A stretch of DNA of 64,000 nucleotides from Alcanivoracaceae bacterium (GTDB lineage Bacteria > Pseudomonadota > Gammaproteobacteria > Pseudomonadales > Alcanivoracaceae), in contig JARGPN010000010.1 in the NCBI GenBank assembly GCA_029213045.1, positions 372,001-436,000 of the forward strand, written 5' to 3'. Position 1 is the first letter of the stretch. Every line of letters begins with the position of its first letter. Both the position numbers and the translations under genes were made by a program. Shown one piece after another: positions 8,510-17,648 of this stretch. Under the pieces are notes generated by a model, which ran no database searches, had not been told where the DNA came from, and was given only the letters and a program-made list of their open reading frames with translations.

Positions 8510-9577
8510 TCAGCCTCGTCGGTATGGCAACAGCGTCCTCGCCTCTTCCTGATAAGCCTGAACGCCCCGCGCTTCTTCTTCACAAAATTGCGCAATGGCG
8601 CGATGAAAACGCTGATCCGCCAACCAATGTAACGACCACGTGATTTCCGGCTCAAAGCCGCGCAATATTTTGTGTTCGCCCTGCACTCCAGGATCAAACC
8701 GCTGGAGCCCGTTGCGAATCGCAAATTCTATGCCTTGGTAGTAGCACAGCTCAAAGTGCAATCCATCGTATTCTCTCGTGCAGCCCCAGTAACGTCCGTA
8801 CAGCGCATCGCCGTCGAGTAAGTAAAATGCGGAGGCGACCATTTCGTCATCTTCGAATGCCGCGACCATGGCCAGCTGTGGCGCGAGTGTTGATGCAGCA
8901 AGTTGCAGAAAAAACGCCTTTGAGAGATATGGATGCTGGCCCCGCTTGTAATACGTCATGGCATAGCATTGATAAAACCCGTCCCACCATTGGGCACTGA
9001 TCTCAGCGCCTTGGCACCAGCGAATCGTTAACCCTGACTGCTCAATCAACGCGCGCTCCTTGCGCATATTTTTACGCTTGCGCGACATCAGCGCCGCTAA
9101 GAAATCATCGAAATCCGCATAGCCGCGATTGTTCCAACGAAAGTGACACGCTTGCCGCGCCACCAACGGCAACTCCGCCAGCGCCTCGCGGGCTGCTTCA
9201 TCGGGAAATAACAGGTGCCAACCGGATGCCTGATGCTCGGCCATGACATTCCGCACGGTGTGCCAAAGCGCTTGAACGTCGGGCAACTGGCCGCGCCAAC
9301 GCGGGCCTGGGACCGGCGTGTATGGAACAGATGTCACCAGTTTGGGAAAATACGACACGCCAGCACGCTGGTACCCTTGCGCCCAGCCATGATCAAACAC
9401 GTATTCCCCCCACGACTCGTTGCGCAAATATAGCGGCATGAAGAAATCATCCGCGCCGTCAGCGCCGATCAAATGCTGCGCAGACCAGCCCTGCGCGGGG
9501 CTTGCGGCACCACTCTCTTCTAGCGCCGCAAAAAAATCCGCCTTTAAAAACGGATATCTGATGATGTCTTTGGTCAC
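8510..9577 (-). CDS. FemAB/GNAT-like protein (PF04339 type, DUF482)
   Basis: A 355-residue soluble protein of the family annotated as 'peptidogalycan biosynthesis/recognition' or GNAT-like N-acyltransferase (DUF482). Recognisable pieces are an N-terminal FLKADFFAALEESGA, the central SRKRKNMRKERA basic helix, TYYKRGQHPYLS, and the C-terminal CYYQGIEFAI ... FDPGVQGEHKILRGF block typical of the family. The start is GTG with AGAGG 9 nt upstream; the open frame continues further but offers no better start. The acyl donor and acceptor are unknown. It is divergent from the next gene and stands alone. Confidence 0.87.
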   Translation of the reverse strand: MTKDIIRYPFLKADFFAALEESGAASPAQGWSAQHLIGADGADDFFMPLYLRNESWGEYVFDHGWAQGYQRAGVSYFPKLVTSVPYTPVPGPRWRGQLPDVQALWHTVRNVMAEHQASGWHLLFPDEAAREALAELPLVARQACHFRWNNRGYADFDDFLAALMSRKRKNMRKERALIEQSGLTIRWCQGAEISAQWWDGFYQCYAMTYYKRGQHPYLSKAFFLQLAASTLAPQLAMVAAFEDDEMVASAFYLLDGDALYGRYWGCTREYDGLHFELCYYQGIEFAIRNGLQRFDPGVQGEHKILRGFEPEITWSLHWLADQRFHRAIAQFCEEEARGVQAYQEEARTLLPYRRG

Positions 9578-9711
9578 CGGGTGTGCCTCTGCGTTACAAT
9601 GCCGAGCGGATGCGCGCTGTTGCGCAATAACTGTGACGTTACCGTTCGCTTTTTCATTCGGCTACGGATCACGGTCTTTCTTTTTTACATCGTTGGAATG
9701 GTGTTTTTACT

Positions 9712-10314
9712 ATGAAATCTTATCTTATGTTTTTTTACTTGGTGTTTGCCTTCTTTTTGGCGCTGCTCGGCGCGTGGCTACTGGTCGATCCAAACTCTTT
9801 GCTTGGCCAACTGCATTTAACCCGTGAGTTTATCGCTGGGTCGCAAATGCTTAGCCAACAAACTGGCCTAGGATTCTTGCTCGCAGCAGGCATTAACCTG
9901 TTTTGTATGGCGCGTGCCGATGCTCGCCGAGCACTGCATATGCTGGTGTTGCTCTACATGGTCGGTGTCGTCATGACCCACGGCACCGTCGCGTTTACCT
10001 CAGGTGCGTGGCTATGGGTTCCCGTGATCATTTACGCCATGCCGCTCATCTCAATTCTCGGCGTAAAACTTCCTAAAATCTCCGCCCCGTCCATACTCAA
10101 ATCTGGCGAAGAAGTGGGTGAAGTAAAGTGGTTTAACCCAACAAAAGGTTTTGGCTTTTTGCTTGGCAGCGATGGTCGTGAAGTGTTTGTGCATTTCCGT
10201 GCAGTACAAAACGGCGGCCGCCGCAGCTTACGTCAAGGCCAAACCGTGCGCTTTACCACCCGCGACTCTGAGCGCGGCGAGCAAGCGGACACCGTTATTA
10301 TTGAGCGCGAATAG
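9712..10314 (+). CDS. four-helix membrane protein fused to a cold-shock domain
   Basis: A 200-residue protein with two parts. Residues 1-118 form four hydrophobic helices (about 5-25, 50-65, 74-95 and 98-116). Residues 135-199 are a cold-shock domain with GEVKWFN, the RNP1-like KGFGFL (145-150) and the RNP2-like VFVHF (158-162), which bind single-stranded nucleic acid. The usual membrane-CSD family (CSD + DUF1294) has the CSD first; here it is last. The fusion would place an RNA/ssDNA-binding domain at the inner membrane. It stands alone, 65 nt before a transporter gene. Function unknown. Confidence 0.82.
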   Translation: MKSYLMFFYLVFAFFLALLGAWLLVDPNSLLGQLHLTREFIAGSQMLSQQTGLGFLLAAGINLFCMARADARRALHMLVLLYMVGVVMTHGTVAFTSGAWLWVPVIIYAMPLISILGVKLPKISAPSILKSGEEVGEVKWFNPTKGFGFLLGSDGREVFVHFRAVQNGGRRSLRQGQTVRFTTRDSERGEQADTVIIERE

Positions 10315-10379
10315 TCCTTTTTCGCGCTCACCTCTGTAGTGATACAGCGAGGCGCACAACAGAATAACAAGGAGCGCCC

Positions 10380-11927
10380 ATGTCGCTTTCCACTCTCGAT
10401 TTGGTGGTGCTGGCCATATATTTTTCAATTATGGTCGGCATGGGCGTGTGGTTCTCACGTAAAAACACCTCCACCGACGAATATTTTGTCGGTGGCCGGC
10501 GCTTTCGCGGATGGGTGATTGGACTATCACTGGTGGGCACCTCCATCAGCTCAATCACCTTTCTCGCCTACCCTGCCGATGCCTTTAAAACAGGCTGGCT
10601 GCGTTACCTTCCTAATCTTATGTTGCCGCTCGGCGTGTTGATTGCCGCCTATGTCTTTTTGCCGTTTTTTCGGCGCAGACAAACCATTTCCGCTTACGAA
10701 TATCTAGAAGACCGCTTTGGTCCGTCTATACGTGTGTACGGCGCGGTGGCATTTATCATTGCGCAGCTGTCGCGCTTAGCGATGATTCTTTGGTTACTCT
10801 CATTATTAGTGCAAGAAGTGACAGGCCTTAGTCCCGGCGCGGCGATTTTGTTGTGCGGCGTCATCGTCGGCGCATACACCATTATTGGTGGCATCGACGC
10901 AGTCATCTGGACCGACGTGCTGCAAACCATCGTATTGCTGGCAGGCGGCATCGTGTGCTTGTGGGTAATCATTGATTTACTCCCTGGTGGCTTAACGCAA
11001 ATTATCGATACCGCCAGCGCGGCAGGAAAACTGTCGTTCTCGGAATGGCAGAACAATACGCCGGTAGATTTGCGCTGGGATTTTTCACTCTCCAGCAAAA
11101 CCGGCACGATGATGCTGCTGATCGGATTAACTGCTTGGTTAACGGAATACTCTAGCAACCAAAATACGGTGCAGCGTTATTGCGCGTCAGCCTCTACAAC
11201 CGAAGCGCGTCGCGGCATGTTGGTCTGCGTGTTAGCGAGCCTACCGATTTGGGCGTTTTATATGTTCTTAGGCACCGCGTTGTGGGTACTGTTTCAGCAA
11301 CACCCCGACCCCACCGCGAGTGCTATTTTGGCCGGCAGCGAAAAGGCAGAAAAAATTCTTCCGTGGTTTATTACTGAATATTTGCCCGACGGTATCGCAG
11401 GATTGGTGATCGCAGCGGCGCTTGCCGCCGCCATGTCATCCCTCGACTCAAGCATTAATTCAATTACCGCCGTGAGCATCGTTGATATTTACCGTCGGCA
11501 TTTAAAACCGGGATTGCATGACCAACATTATTTGCGGGCCGCATGGAGCGTTGGCGTTGTTGTGACACTATTGATGATGGCCGGTGCGTGGTGGCTAGAG
11601 CATGCCGACACAAAAACGCTGCAAGACACTTCGACCATTTTAGTGTCGTTGCTGAGCGGAGGTTTGTTGGGGCTGTTCTTATTGGGGTTCTTAACGCGCA
11701 GCGCTGATGCACGCGCAGCCTGGTGCGGCATTGTATGCACGATGTTGTTCACCGGCTGGACACTCCTCTCCCATCGCGGACTATTGCCGGACGCGTTGCA
11801 GGTGCCGTTTGATCTTTACTACACCGGTTTGATTGGCAACGTGCTGATGTTTTTCGTCGGCTATTTTATGGCCCGCCTGCTGCCCCGACGCACCCCGCTT
11901 GCTGATGAGCTAACGCTGGCGCGGTAA
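10380..11927 (+). CDS. sodium:solute symporter (SSS family)
   Basis: A 515-residue inner-membrane transporter of the sodium/solute symporter family, coupling Na+ entry to solute uptake. About 13 helices are visible. Family markers include the DEYFVGGRRFRGW stretch after helix 1, GGIDAVIWTDVLQ, and AAALAAAMSSLDSSINSI in the region of the second sodium-site helix. AAGGAG lies 5 nt before the ATG. The solute cannot be read from sequence; sialic acid or another sugar is one idea because a sialidase-like gene follows on the other strand, but that gene may not be a true sialidase. Confidence 0.9.
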   Translation: MSLSTLDLVVLAIYFSIMVGMGVWFSRKNTSTDEYFVGGRRFRGWVIGLSLVGTSISSITFLAYPADAFKTGWLRYLPNLMLPLGVLIAAYVFLPFFRRRQTISAYEYLEDRFGPSIRVYGAVAFIIAQLSRLAMILWLLSLLVQEVTGLSPGAAILLCGVIVGAYTIIGGIDAVIWTDVLQTIVLLAGGIVCLWVIIDLLPGGLTQIIDTASAAGKLSFSEWQNNTPVDLRWDFSLSSKTGTMMLLIGLTAWLTEYSSNQNTVQRYCASASTTEARRGMLVCVLASLPIWAFYMFLGTALWVLFQQHPDPTASAILAGSEKAEKILPWFITEYLPDGIAGLVIAAALAAAMSSLDSSINSITAVSIVDIYRRHLKPGLHDQHYLRAAWSVGVVVTLLMMAGAWWLEHADTKTLQDTSTILVSLLSGGLLGLFLLGFLTRSADARAAWCGIVCTMLFTGWTLLSHRGLLPDALQVPFDLYYTGLIGNVLMFFVGYFMARLLPRRTPLADELTLAR

Positions 11928-11960
11928 GGAAACAAAAACGGGAGCGACTTGCGACGGACT

Positions 11961-12023
11961 ATCGCTTGCAAGCGAGCACCCACAAAACCACTCGCCCCAT
12001 GTGGGAGCTTGCCTGCAAGCGAT
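11961..12023. repeat. REP doublet (inverted pair), copy A
   Basis: Two 24-nt REP palindromes in inverted orientation: the left copy at 11961-11984 (reverse strand) and the right copy at 12000-12023 (forward strand), 15 nt apart. The consensus is TGTGGGA, a GCTTGC-CT-GCAAGC hairpin, then GAT. The left copy has a slightly altered stem (GCTCGC-TT-GCAAGC). It lies between the convergent ends of the transporter and the membrane protein gene. Confidence 0.88.
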
Positions 12024-12074
12024 TACTACCCCCATAACACTTCAACGCTTTTCGAAAACCACCCACCTAAACCC

Positions 12075-12653
12075 TTACGCAGGAATTTCGGCTTGTCGAC
12101 GTTTCAGCGCATCGCGAATTAACCAGCCAAACACCCAAAAACATAAGAATGGATCGACCAAATAATCCCACAAATTATCCGAGCCTAGCGCACCAAACCA
12201 ATAAGCAACCTGCGCGGCGATCAGCACAATGCAGCTCCCATAAGCGCGGCTTATCCATGCATAAAAGCCCACCAATAACAGCGCCGTGCTCAACTCGAAA
12301 CTGCCGTAACCCAAGCCATACGGATCAAGATACGTAGCCCCCAAACTCATCGGGTAGTACGCCAAGGCAAGGACAGCGATCAACCAACAAGCACTGCGTA
12401 ATTCGGCAATGGGCATCAAAGTTTGACCGCGCACTCGGTGTTGAATCGCCACCAACGCCAACAAGCCACTGCTGATACTGAAATCGCTAGTAATCGAAAT
12501 AACCCAGCTCGTCCAGCCCCATGGATACGGCAGCACGCCGATGGCCAACACGACTAAACACCACACCAACCGTGCTTTACGAGATATCAGCGGATGCATA
12601 ATCCGCAATTGAATCGCCGCCAAGACGAGCGCACCAATCAATATGCTTATCAT
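12075..12653 (-). CDS. membrane protein of unknown function, coupled to sialidase-like gene
   Basis: A 192-residue integral membrane protein with about six hydrophobic helices and short polar loops; it ends in a basic tail (RDALKRRQAEIPA). I do not recognise the family. The start MISILIG at 12653 overlaps the stop of the upstream sialidase-like gene (ATGA), so the two are probably translated together and act together. A longer frame starting at 12713 would run inside the upstream gene and is unlikely. Residues such as YPMSLGATYLDPYGLGYG in one loop may be conserved. Function unknown. Confidence 0.75.
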   Translation of the reverse strand: MISILIGALVLAAIQLRIMHPLISRKARLVWCLVVLAIGVLPYPWGWTSWVISITSDFSISSGLLALVAIQHRVRGQTLMPIAELRSACWLIAVLALAYYPMSLGATYLDPYGLGYGSFELSTALLLVGFYAWISRAYGSCIVLIAAQVAYWFGALGSDNLWDYLVDPFLCFWVFGWLIRDALKRRQAEIPA

Positions 12654-13948
12654 TGCGCGTCTCCCGTGTTGCCCTGTGATGCACTGTGCGAGGCAGCATC
12701 TGCACGCCACCAAAGGTGGCGAATAACACTTTTATTCCACGTATATACGATATGAATATCACCGTTACGCGCGCGAATCATGTAAGGGTAGTCGTACTGA
12801 AAACGGCATTTCCCTCGGTCACATTTATTATGCTCAACGCGTTTTAGGATCGTCCCGGGATCGTCAATGCCTTGGGTTTGTGACATTTCCTCTCGGATTT
12901 CCTGACGAAACAACGGCAAGGTTTTTTCAACATCACGTAACGCGATACGATCATGAATGGTCGCCGTTCTTTGCCACGTTTTCCCGCCGTCTCGTGTTTC
13001 TTTTAAACACAGATCATCACGTTTAAATTCATTGCAGTTACCCGCCAGCAACCAATGGCCCGGACCCACAGCAACCGCACCCACCGCAGATCCAGGATTG
13101 TACTCACGTGTTCCAACTAACGGGGTCCAGTGCGCCCCCGCATCGACTGTATCGCTCCGCCAAACGCCATCCCCGCGATCACTGCGAGTGTTGCGCATAA
13201 ATGCCACGGCATTACGCGCATCTTCAACCACCACAACAGGTTGAATCGCCCCACGGCCAAACCCGATACGATCTTTACCCAACACGCGGTTGTCTTCGCT
13301 AACCCGTAACAGCTCGCCAAACTTGCCAAGAAATTCATGGTAAATGGGCAAGCCGATACTGCCGTCGCTAAAACGCACCGGCGTACCTTTGACTAGATTA
13401 CTGATATTGATAAACGGGGACGTCACCAGCAATTGAGGGTCGCCCCAACTTTCACCGTTATCGTGAGATTCCAACACGGTAATGCGGCTCGCGCCCCATC
13501 CGCCGAAACTGACCGTCACAACAAACAGACGTAAACGCCCATCCGGCTCCACACTCAGCACCGCATTGCCAAGCTTGCGCACATAACGGCCAAGTCCCGC
13601 CATAACTTGCTCGCGGGTAACCGCAACCCGCTCGTCGCTCCATGTACCGGCCTGAGGGTCAAACACAGCGGTATTAATGCTCACGTCTTTGCCGCCTTCA
13701 CGGCTACCAGCGAACCACACCGCGCGAAAGGAGCCGTTATCAAGCTCAGCCATGGCCGCAGCATGAACTAACGCTGTGTCTCCGTCTGACGCCGCGCCTT
13801 GATACCACTCGGCACCAACCGTCGGCGCCGGCGACAATGCAGCCGGCGGCACAAAAGAAGGCGCTGGGAGCCAAATATGCGCGGGCAAGCTGGCAAAATA
13901 GCCCAGTATCAGCAGAGCGCCGACCAACAGATGGCGTCCACGTTGCAT
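12650..13948 (-). CDS. sialidase-like (BNR repeat) secreted or anchored protein
   Basis: A 432-residue protein with an N-terminal hydrophobic segment (about 6-22, signal peptide or anchor) and a six-bladed propeller of the BNR_2/sialidase type. Asp-box motifs are visible at 161-168 (SHDNGESW) and 318-325 (TRDGGKTW), with a weaker one near 265-274. Arginines that could fit a sialidase triad are present, but I cannot confirm them, so exo-sialidase activity is unproven. Cysteine pairs (CNEFKRDDLC, CDRGKC) suggest periplasmic disulfides. The coupled membrane protein overlaps its stop. The domain is thought to face the periplasm. Confidence 0.82.
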   Translation of the reverse strand: MQRGRHLLVGALLILGYFASLPAHIWLPAPSFVPPAALSPAPTVGAEWYQGAASDGDTALVHAAAMAELDNGSFRAVWFAGSREGGKDVSINTAVFDPQAGTWSDERVAVTREQVMAGLGRYVRKLGNAVLSVEPDGRLRLFVVTVSFGGWGASRITVLESHDNGESWGDPQLLVTSPFINISNLVKGTPVRFSDGSIGLPIYHEFLGKFGELLRVSEDNRVLGKDRIGFGRGAIQPVVVVEDARNAVAFMRNTRSDRGDGVWRSDTVDAGAHWTPLVGTREYNPGSAVGAVAVGPGHWLLAGNCNEFKRDDLCLKETRDGGKTWQRTATIHDRIALRDVEKTLPLFRQEIREEMSQTQGIDDPGTILKRVEHNKCDRGKCRFQYDYPYMIRARNGDIHIVYTWNKSVIRHLWWRADAASHSASQGNTGDAQ

Positions 13949-14110
13949 TCAAGTTCTCCAGATCGTCATCAAAGCGCGCAAGTATATGGATCTGTGGCCG
14001 AGCAGGCCATGCCGACAACCGGCGTCTCTTTGAGCTCTATCAGCATTGTGTCTTATGCTGGTGACTGATAGGTTAATCTGACTCCAAAAACAATAAGACA
14101 ACAATCGCTT

Positions 14111-15838
14111 ATGGCCCTTACTTGGCTCAAAAAAGCCTCCGGGGGGAAGCAGACTCCGGACCACCTTGCTCGCCTACTTGCCGAGCAGGAGGACTTTAGT
14201 CGTCTCCTTCAGGACACTGCCGATATCGTCGTGCTCACCCACGAGGCTGACGGCACGGTTTTATCCATCAATCGCCACGGCCGTTGGCTTTCCGGCATCG
14301 GCGAAGAGGCATCTGCCGACCTACACTTCCTAGACTTATTGCACCAGCCGCCGTCGTTTCTTGGTGGCCGTTTGCGTGAGTTGCTAGAGGGTCGTCGTAG
14401 CAATTTTCGCCACGAAACGGCCCTCGTACGCCCAGGCGTCGACCCGTTATTACTGGCGTGGTGGCATGTGCCTTGGCACGACAAAAACCAAAGCACCAAC
14501 ACACGCATTTTAAGTATTGGCTTAGATATTTCCGATCAACGTTTAGCCGAAGAGCATCTAGGCTGGCTCGCGCTACACGACCCACTCACCGGTTTGCTAA
14601 ATCGCCGAGGTTTTCTTGAAACCGCCCGCGAAATGGAGAGCTCCGGGAAAGGTTTTTCTTTAATGGTGTTGGACTTAGATCAGTTCAAAGACATTAACGA
14701 TTTACGCGGGCACCACCAGGGCGATCGTTTACTGCAACAAGTCAGTCGCGTGCTACGCGGCGAATTACGACAATCGGATATTATTGCCCGCCTCGGCGGC
14801 GATGAGTTTGGCGTGCTGCTGCCAAATTCTGATAGGCAAAGTGTGGAACGCGCAGCGCGCCGATGCTGTCATTCATTACATCAAATTCAAGCCTTAGAAG
14901 ACGACATCAGTGTTGCCATCACAACTAGCATCGGCGTTGTTATGTTTCCCGAGCATGGCAATGACGTCGATCAATTGCTTGCCAATGCCGATATCGCGCT
15001 CTACCAAGCTAAGGCGCGGGGACGCAATGCATGGCATATATTTGACGGGGACGACGCCTATCGTGCTCGCATTCACGAGCGAGTTTTCTGGGAAAAACAA
15101 ATTCGCAGCGTGCTCGATGGTCAACGCATAGATATGCATTATCAGCCGATCATGTGCTTGGATTCCGGCAAAATCAGTCACCACGAAGCATTGTTGCGCG
15201 TGCGAGATGAACAAAACGAGCTGCTTCCCACCGCACAACTTATTGTTGCAGCGGAACAAAATGGTTTAATTCACCGGCTAGACGAACAAGTCATCAATGC
15301 CGTTTTTGAGCATGCGAAACAACTGCAAAGCATCGGCGAGAACACCACGCTGGCGGTGAATTTATCAGGGCTGTCTTTTACCAATCCTAGATTAGTTGCA
15401 CACATTGGACGCGCCCGAGAAAAATATTCCGTCGATCCGGCGAAAATTGTTTTCGAAATTACCGAAACCGCGGCGCTCGCGGATATCGATTCATCAATAC
15501 AAATAATGGAGGCGCTTCAAGCAGAAGGATTTAGCTTTGCGTTGGATGATTTCGGCGTCGGCTTTTCTTCGCTGTACTACCTTAAAAAGCTGCCGGTCAG
15601 CTATATTAAAATTGACGGATCCTTTATACGAAACATTATTCACGACAGCGAGCACCAAGTGTTAATTCGCGCGGTGGTCGATGTCGCAAAAGCGTTCAAA
15701 TTGCGCACTATTGCTGAATTTGTGGAAGACGGCGACGTGATGGATTTGCTCCGTTCACTCGGCGTGAACTATGCTCAGGGATACCACATTGAAAAGCCGC
15801 GCTCTTTCGACGAAATCTGGGCAACGAGTAGCGCCTGA
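14111..15838 (+). CDS. PAS-GGDEF-EAL bifunctional c-di-GMP enzyme
   Basis: A 575-residue protein with an N-terminal PAS-like sensor (about 25-145), a GGDEF domain (about 150-312) and an EAL domain (about 325-570). The cyclase signature GGDEF (229-233) is intact, and an RxxD inhibitory site (Arg220-Asp223) sits five residues before it. The phosphodiesterase motifs are also intact: EAL (359-361), NLSG, EITET, DDFGVG, KIDGSF and the final AEFVED/QGYHIEKP. Both synthesis and breakdown of c-di-GMP are therefore possible. No membrane helix is seen, so it is cytosolic. It may be relevant to the PilZ fusion protein at 45.7-47.0 kb. Confidence 0.95.
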   Translation: MALTWLKKASGGKQTPDHLARLLAEQEDFSRLLQDTADIVVLTHEADGTVLSINRHGRWLSGIGEEASADLHFLDLLHQPPSFLGGRLRELLEGRRSNFRHETALVRPGVDPLLLAWWHVPWHDKNQSTNTRILSIGLDISDQRLAEEHLGWLALHDPLTGLLNRRGFLETAREMESSGKGFSLMVLDLDQFKDINDLRGHHQGDRLLQQVSRVLRGELRQSDIIARLGGDEFGVLLPNSDRQSVERAARRCCHSLHQIQALEDDISVAITTSIGVVMFPEHGNDVDQLLANADIALYQAKARGRNAWHIFDGDDAYRARIHERVFWEKQIRSVLDGQRIDMHYQPIMCLDSGKISHHEALLRVRDEQNELLPTAQLIVAAEQNGLIHRLDEQVINAVFEHAKQLQSIGENTTLAVNLSGLSFTNPRLVAHIGRAREKYSVDPAKIVFEITETAALADIDSSIQIMEALQAEGFSFALDDFGVGFSSLYYLKKLPVSYIKIDGSFIRNIIHDSEHQVLIRAVVDVAKAFKLRTIAEFVEDGDVMDLLRSLGVNYAQGYHIEKPRSFDEIWATSSA

Positions 15839-15869
15839 GAGCGAACTACCGAATACAAAGGACAGGAAT

Positions 15870-16676
15870 ATGAAACACATTCAAAAACTATCACTGACCG
15901 GCCTAGCCGTACTCAGCGCGACTATGTTGCCGGGCTGCAGCGAAGACGACGTGAAAGAAGCGCTGGCGGATAACAATGCCACCGGACTTTATGTCGGCTG
16001 CACTGGGGAAACCCAAACGTCCGACTTAAACAATCCATGCGAAGACACACAGCGCACACTGGTCGCTCTTGTACAAGGCAACAAGCAGTATCACATCTTC
16101 TATAGCGCGATTAATGATGCATCGGAAATTGCAGGTGTTATTACCGGTACATATGAACTCGGAGGTGGCGGTTTCAGTGCAACGGGCAGTTTCGACTACC
16201 CCATTAACGGGACCAGAGAAATCACTAATGTGTCAGCCAATGAACCTTTTTCGGCGGCAGGCTTTCGCAACCTAGAAGGTGGCTCTATCACAGCAATCTC
16301 CGGAAGCACCGCCAGCTTTGCACTACTATCCGATACCGACAAATACAATACAGCCTTTGCAGCCCCTGCAACGACTTATAATGGTTCCGCAGGTTCTCTC
16401 GAAGGCGAACAAACCATTGCACTAACTCTGCTCGGTGACAACAGTTTCACCGCCACCCTATCCTCCGGGTGCGAAATCGATGAAGGAAGCATCACCATCA
16501 CCGGCAAAGCACTGGCGGTGGTTTCTATGACGGTTGCCACTGACCCCACAAACTGCGCAACACTTTCGGCGCAAACACTTTCTGGAGTCTCATACTTCGA
16601 AGATGGAAGCCTTTATATCGCCGCGCTGACGGGCGACAAGCAAGATGGCCTATTTATTTCCGCCTCCCTGCATTGA
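15870..16676 (+). CDS. hypothetical lipoprotein
   Basis: A 268-residue predicted lipoprotein with lipobox LPGC (Cys23) after a short hydrophobic signal. Aspartate at positions +3 and +4 after the Cys leaves localisation uncertain. The mature part is rich in Gly, Ser, Thr and Asn and beta-prone (GTYELGGGGFSATGSFDYP), with a few paired cysteines. I do not recognise the family. The start at 15870 has a CAGGA sequence upstream; an open frame upstream overlaps the GGDEF-EAL gene and is not used. An intrinsic terminator follows directly. Confidence 0.75.
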   Translation: MKHIQKLSLTGLAVLSATMLPGCSEDDVKEALADNNATGLYVGCTGETQTSDLNNPCEDTQRTLVALVQGNKQYHIFYSAINDASEIAGVITGTYELGGGGFSATGSFDYPINGTREITNVSANEPFSAAGFRNLEGGSITAISGSTASFALLSDTDKYNTAFAAPATTYNGSAGSLEGEQTIALTLLGDNSFTATLSSGCEIDEGSITITGKALAVVSMTVATDPTNCATLSAQTLSGVSYFEDGSLYIAALTGDKQDGLFISASLH

Positions 16677-16684
16677 TCTTTACA

Positions 16685-16707
16685 GGGCGCCAACCGGCGC
16701 CCTTTTT
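16685..16707 (+). terminator. intrinsic terminator
   Basis: Stem GGGCGCC / GGCGCCC with loop AACC, followed by TTTTT. It lies 9 nt after the lipoprotein stop. Confidence 0.92.
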
Positions 16708-16816
16708 ATAAATTAGTCCTTTTCATCTTCACGCCTAAACACTGACTGCGCGTTGCCGCCTCAGGTTGCGTTACTTATACTTTTGTCTCCTTCTAGAATG
16801 CTCTGGGCTGCGCAAC

Positions 16817-17557
16817 ATGCGGTTGTTATACCTTCTATACACTTGGCTAATCTTTCTTCCGCTGATGCTGTTAGAAACGGTGTTCTTTGGTGTGTTGTGT
16901 TTATTGCTCGCGCCGTTTATTTCTGCGCGGCGCGTCGGTTTTAGCACCGCCATTCCATGGGCCAAGCTCGGTTTAATGTTTAGTTGGGTCACCGTCAAAG
17001 TACATGGCCATGAACATATAGATCCCAAACAAAGTTATATTGTTGTCGCCAACCACCTCAGTCTTTTTGATATTTGGGTGCTGTACGGTTGGCTCAATAT
17101 GGATTTACGTTGGGTGGCAAAAAAAGAAGTACGCTACATCCCCATTATCGGTATTTGCTGTGTCGCGCTGGGGCATATTTTTGTTGATCGACGCGACAAC
17201 AACAAAGCACGCGCATCACTCGACAAAGCACGCCACCGTATTGTTCGTGGCACCAGCATTCTGTTTTTCCCTGAAGGCACACGCAGCCGCAGCGGCGCAC
17301 TCCAGCCGTTTAAAAAAGGCGCCTTTCATATGGCCAAACAGTTATCGCTGCCGATATTACCGGTATCCATTGTCGGCACCCGCGAAATACTTCCCTCCGA
17401 CACCTCACGATTTACGCCGGGGCGCACAGTCACTCTTGTGATACACCCGCCAATCAGCCAAGCAGAGCGTGACGTGGACAGCGTCATTAAGCTGAGCCAT
17501 GACGCCATCGCGGCGGGCATTACGACGGGGGTGGCCTCGGCACCAGCAGCCAGCTGA
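16817..17557 (+). CDS. plsC: 1-acyl-glycerol-3-phosphate acyltransferase (PlsC family)
   Basis: Acylates lysophosphatidic acid (or another lysophospholipid) at the inner membrane. The 246-residue protein has an N-terminal membrane region (LLYLLYTWLIFLPLMLLETVFFG) and the acyltransferase motifs NHLSLFD (HX4D) and FPEGTRS, with KKGAFHMA and a later IVGT stretch, as in PlsC. The ATG at 16817 matches the usual N-terminus (M-R-L-L-Y); an in-frame TTG at 16766 is possible. It may be a second PlsC-type enzyme of the genome, which the window cannot tell. Confidence 0.9.
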   Translation: MRLLYLLYTWLIFLPLMLLETVFFGVLCLLLAPFISARRVGFSTAIPWAKLGLMFSWVTVKVHGHEHIDPKQSYIVVANHLSLFDIWVLYGWLNMDLRWVAKKEVRYIPIIGICCVALGHIFVDRRDNNKARASLDKARHRIVRGTSILFFPEGTRSRSGALQPFKKGAFHMAKQLSLPILPVSIVGTREILPSDTSRFTPGRTVTLVIHPPISQAERDVDSVIKLSHDAIAAGITTGVASAPAAS

Positions 17558-17648
17558 ATGGCTCAAATGGCATGATAATTGGCAGAAACTGCGCCCATGT
17601 CTGGTGTAGCATCCGTGCTTTATTTGTTCTCGATCAAGGAACCTTTAT

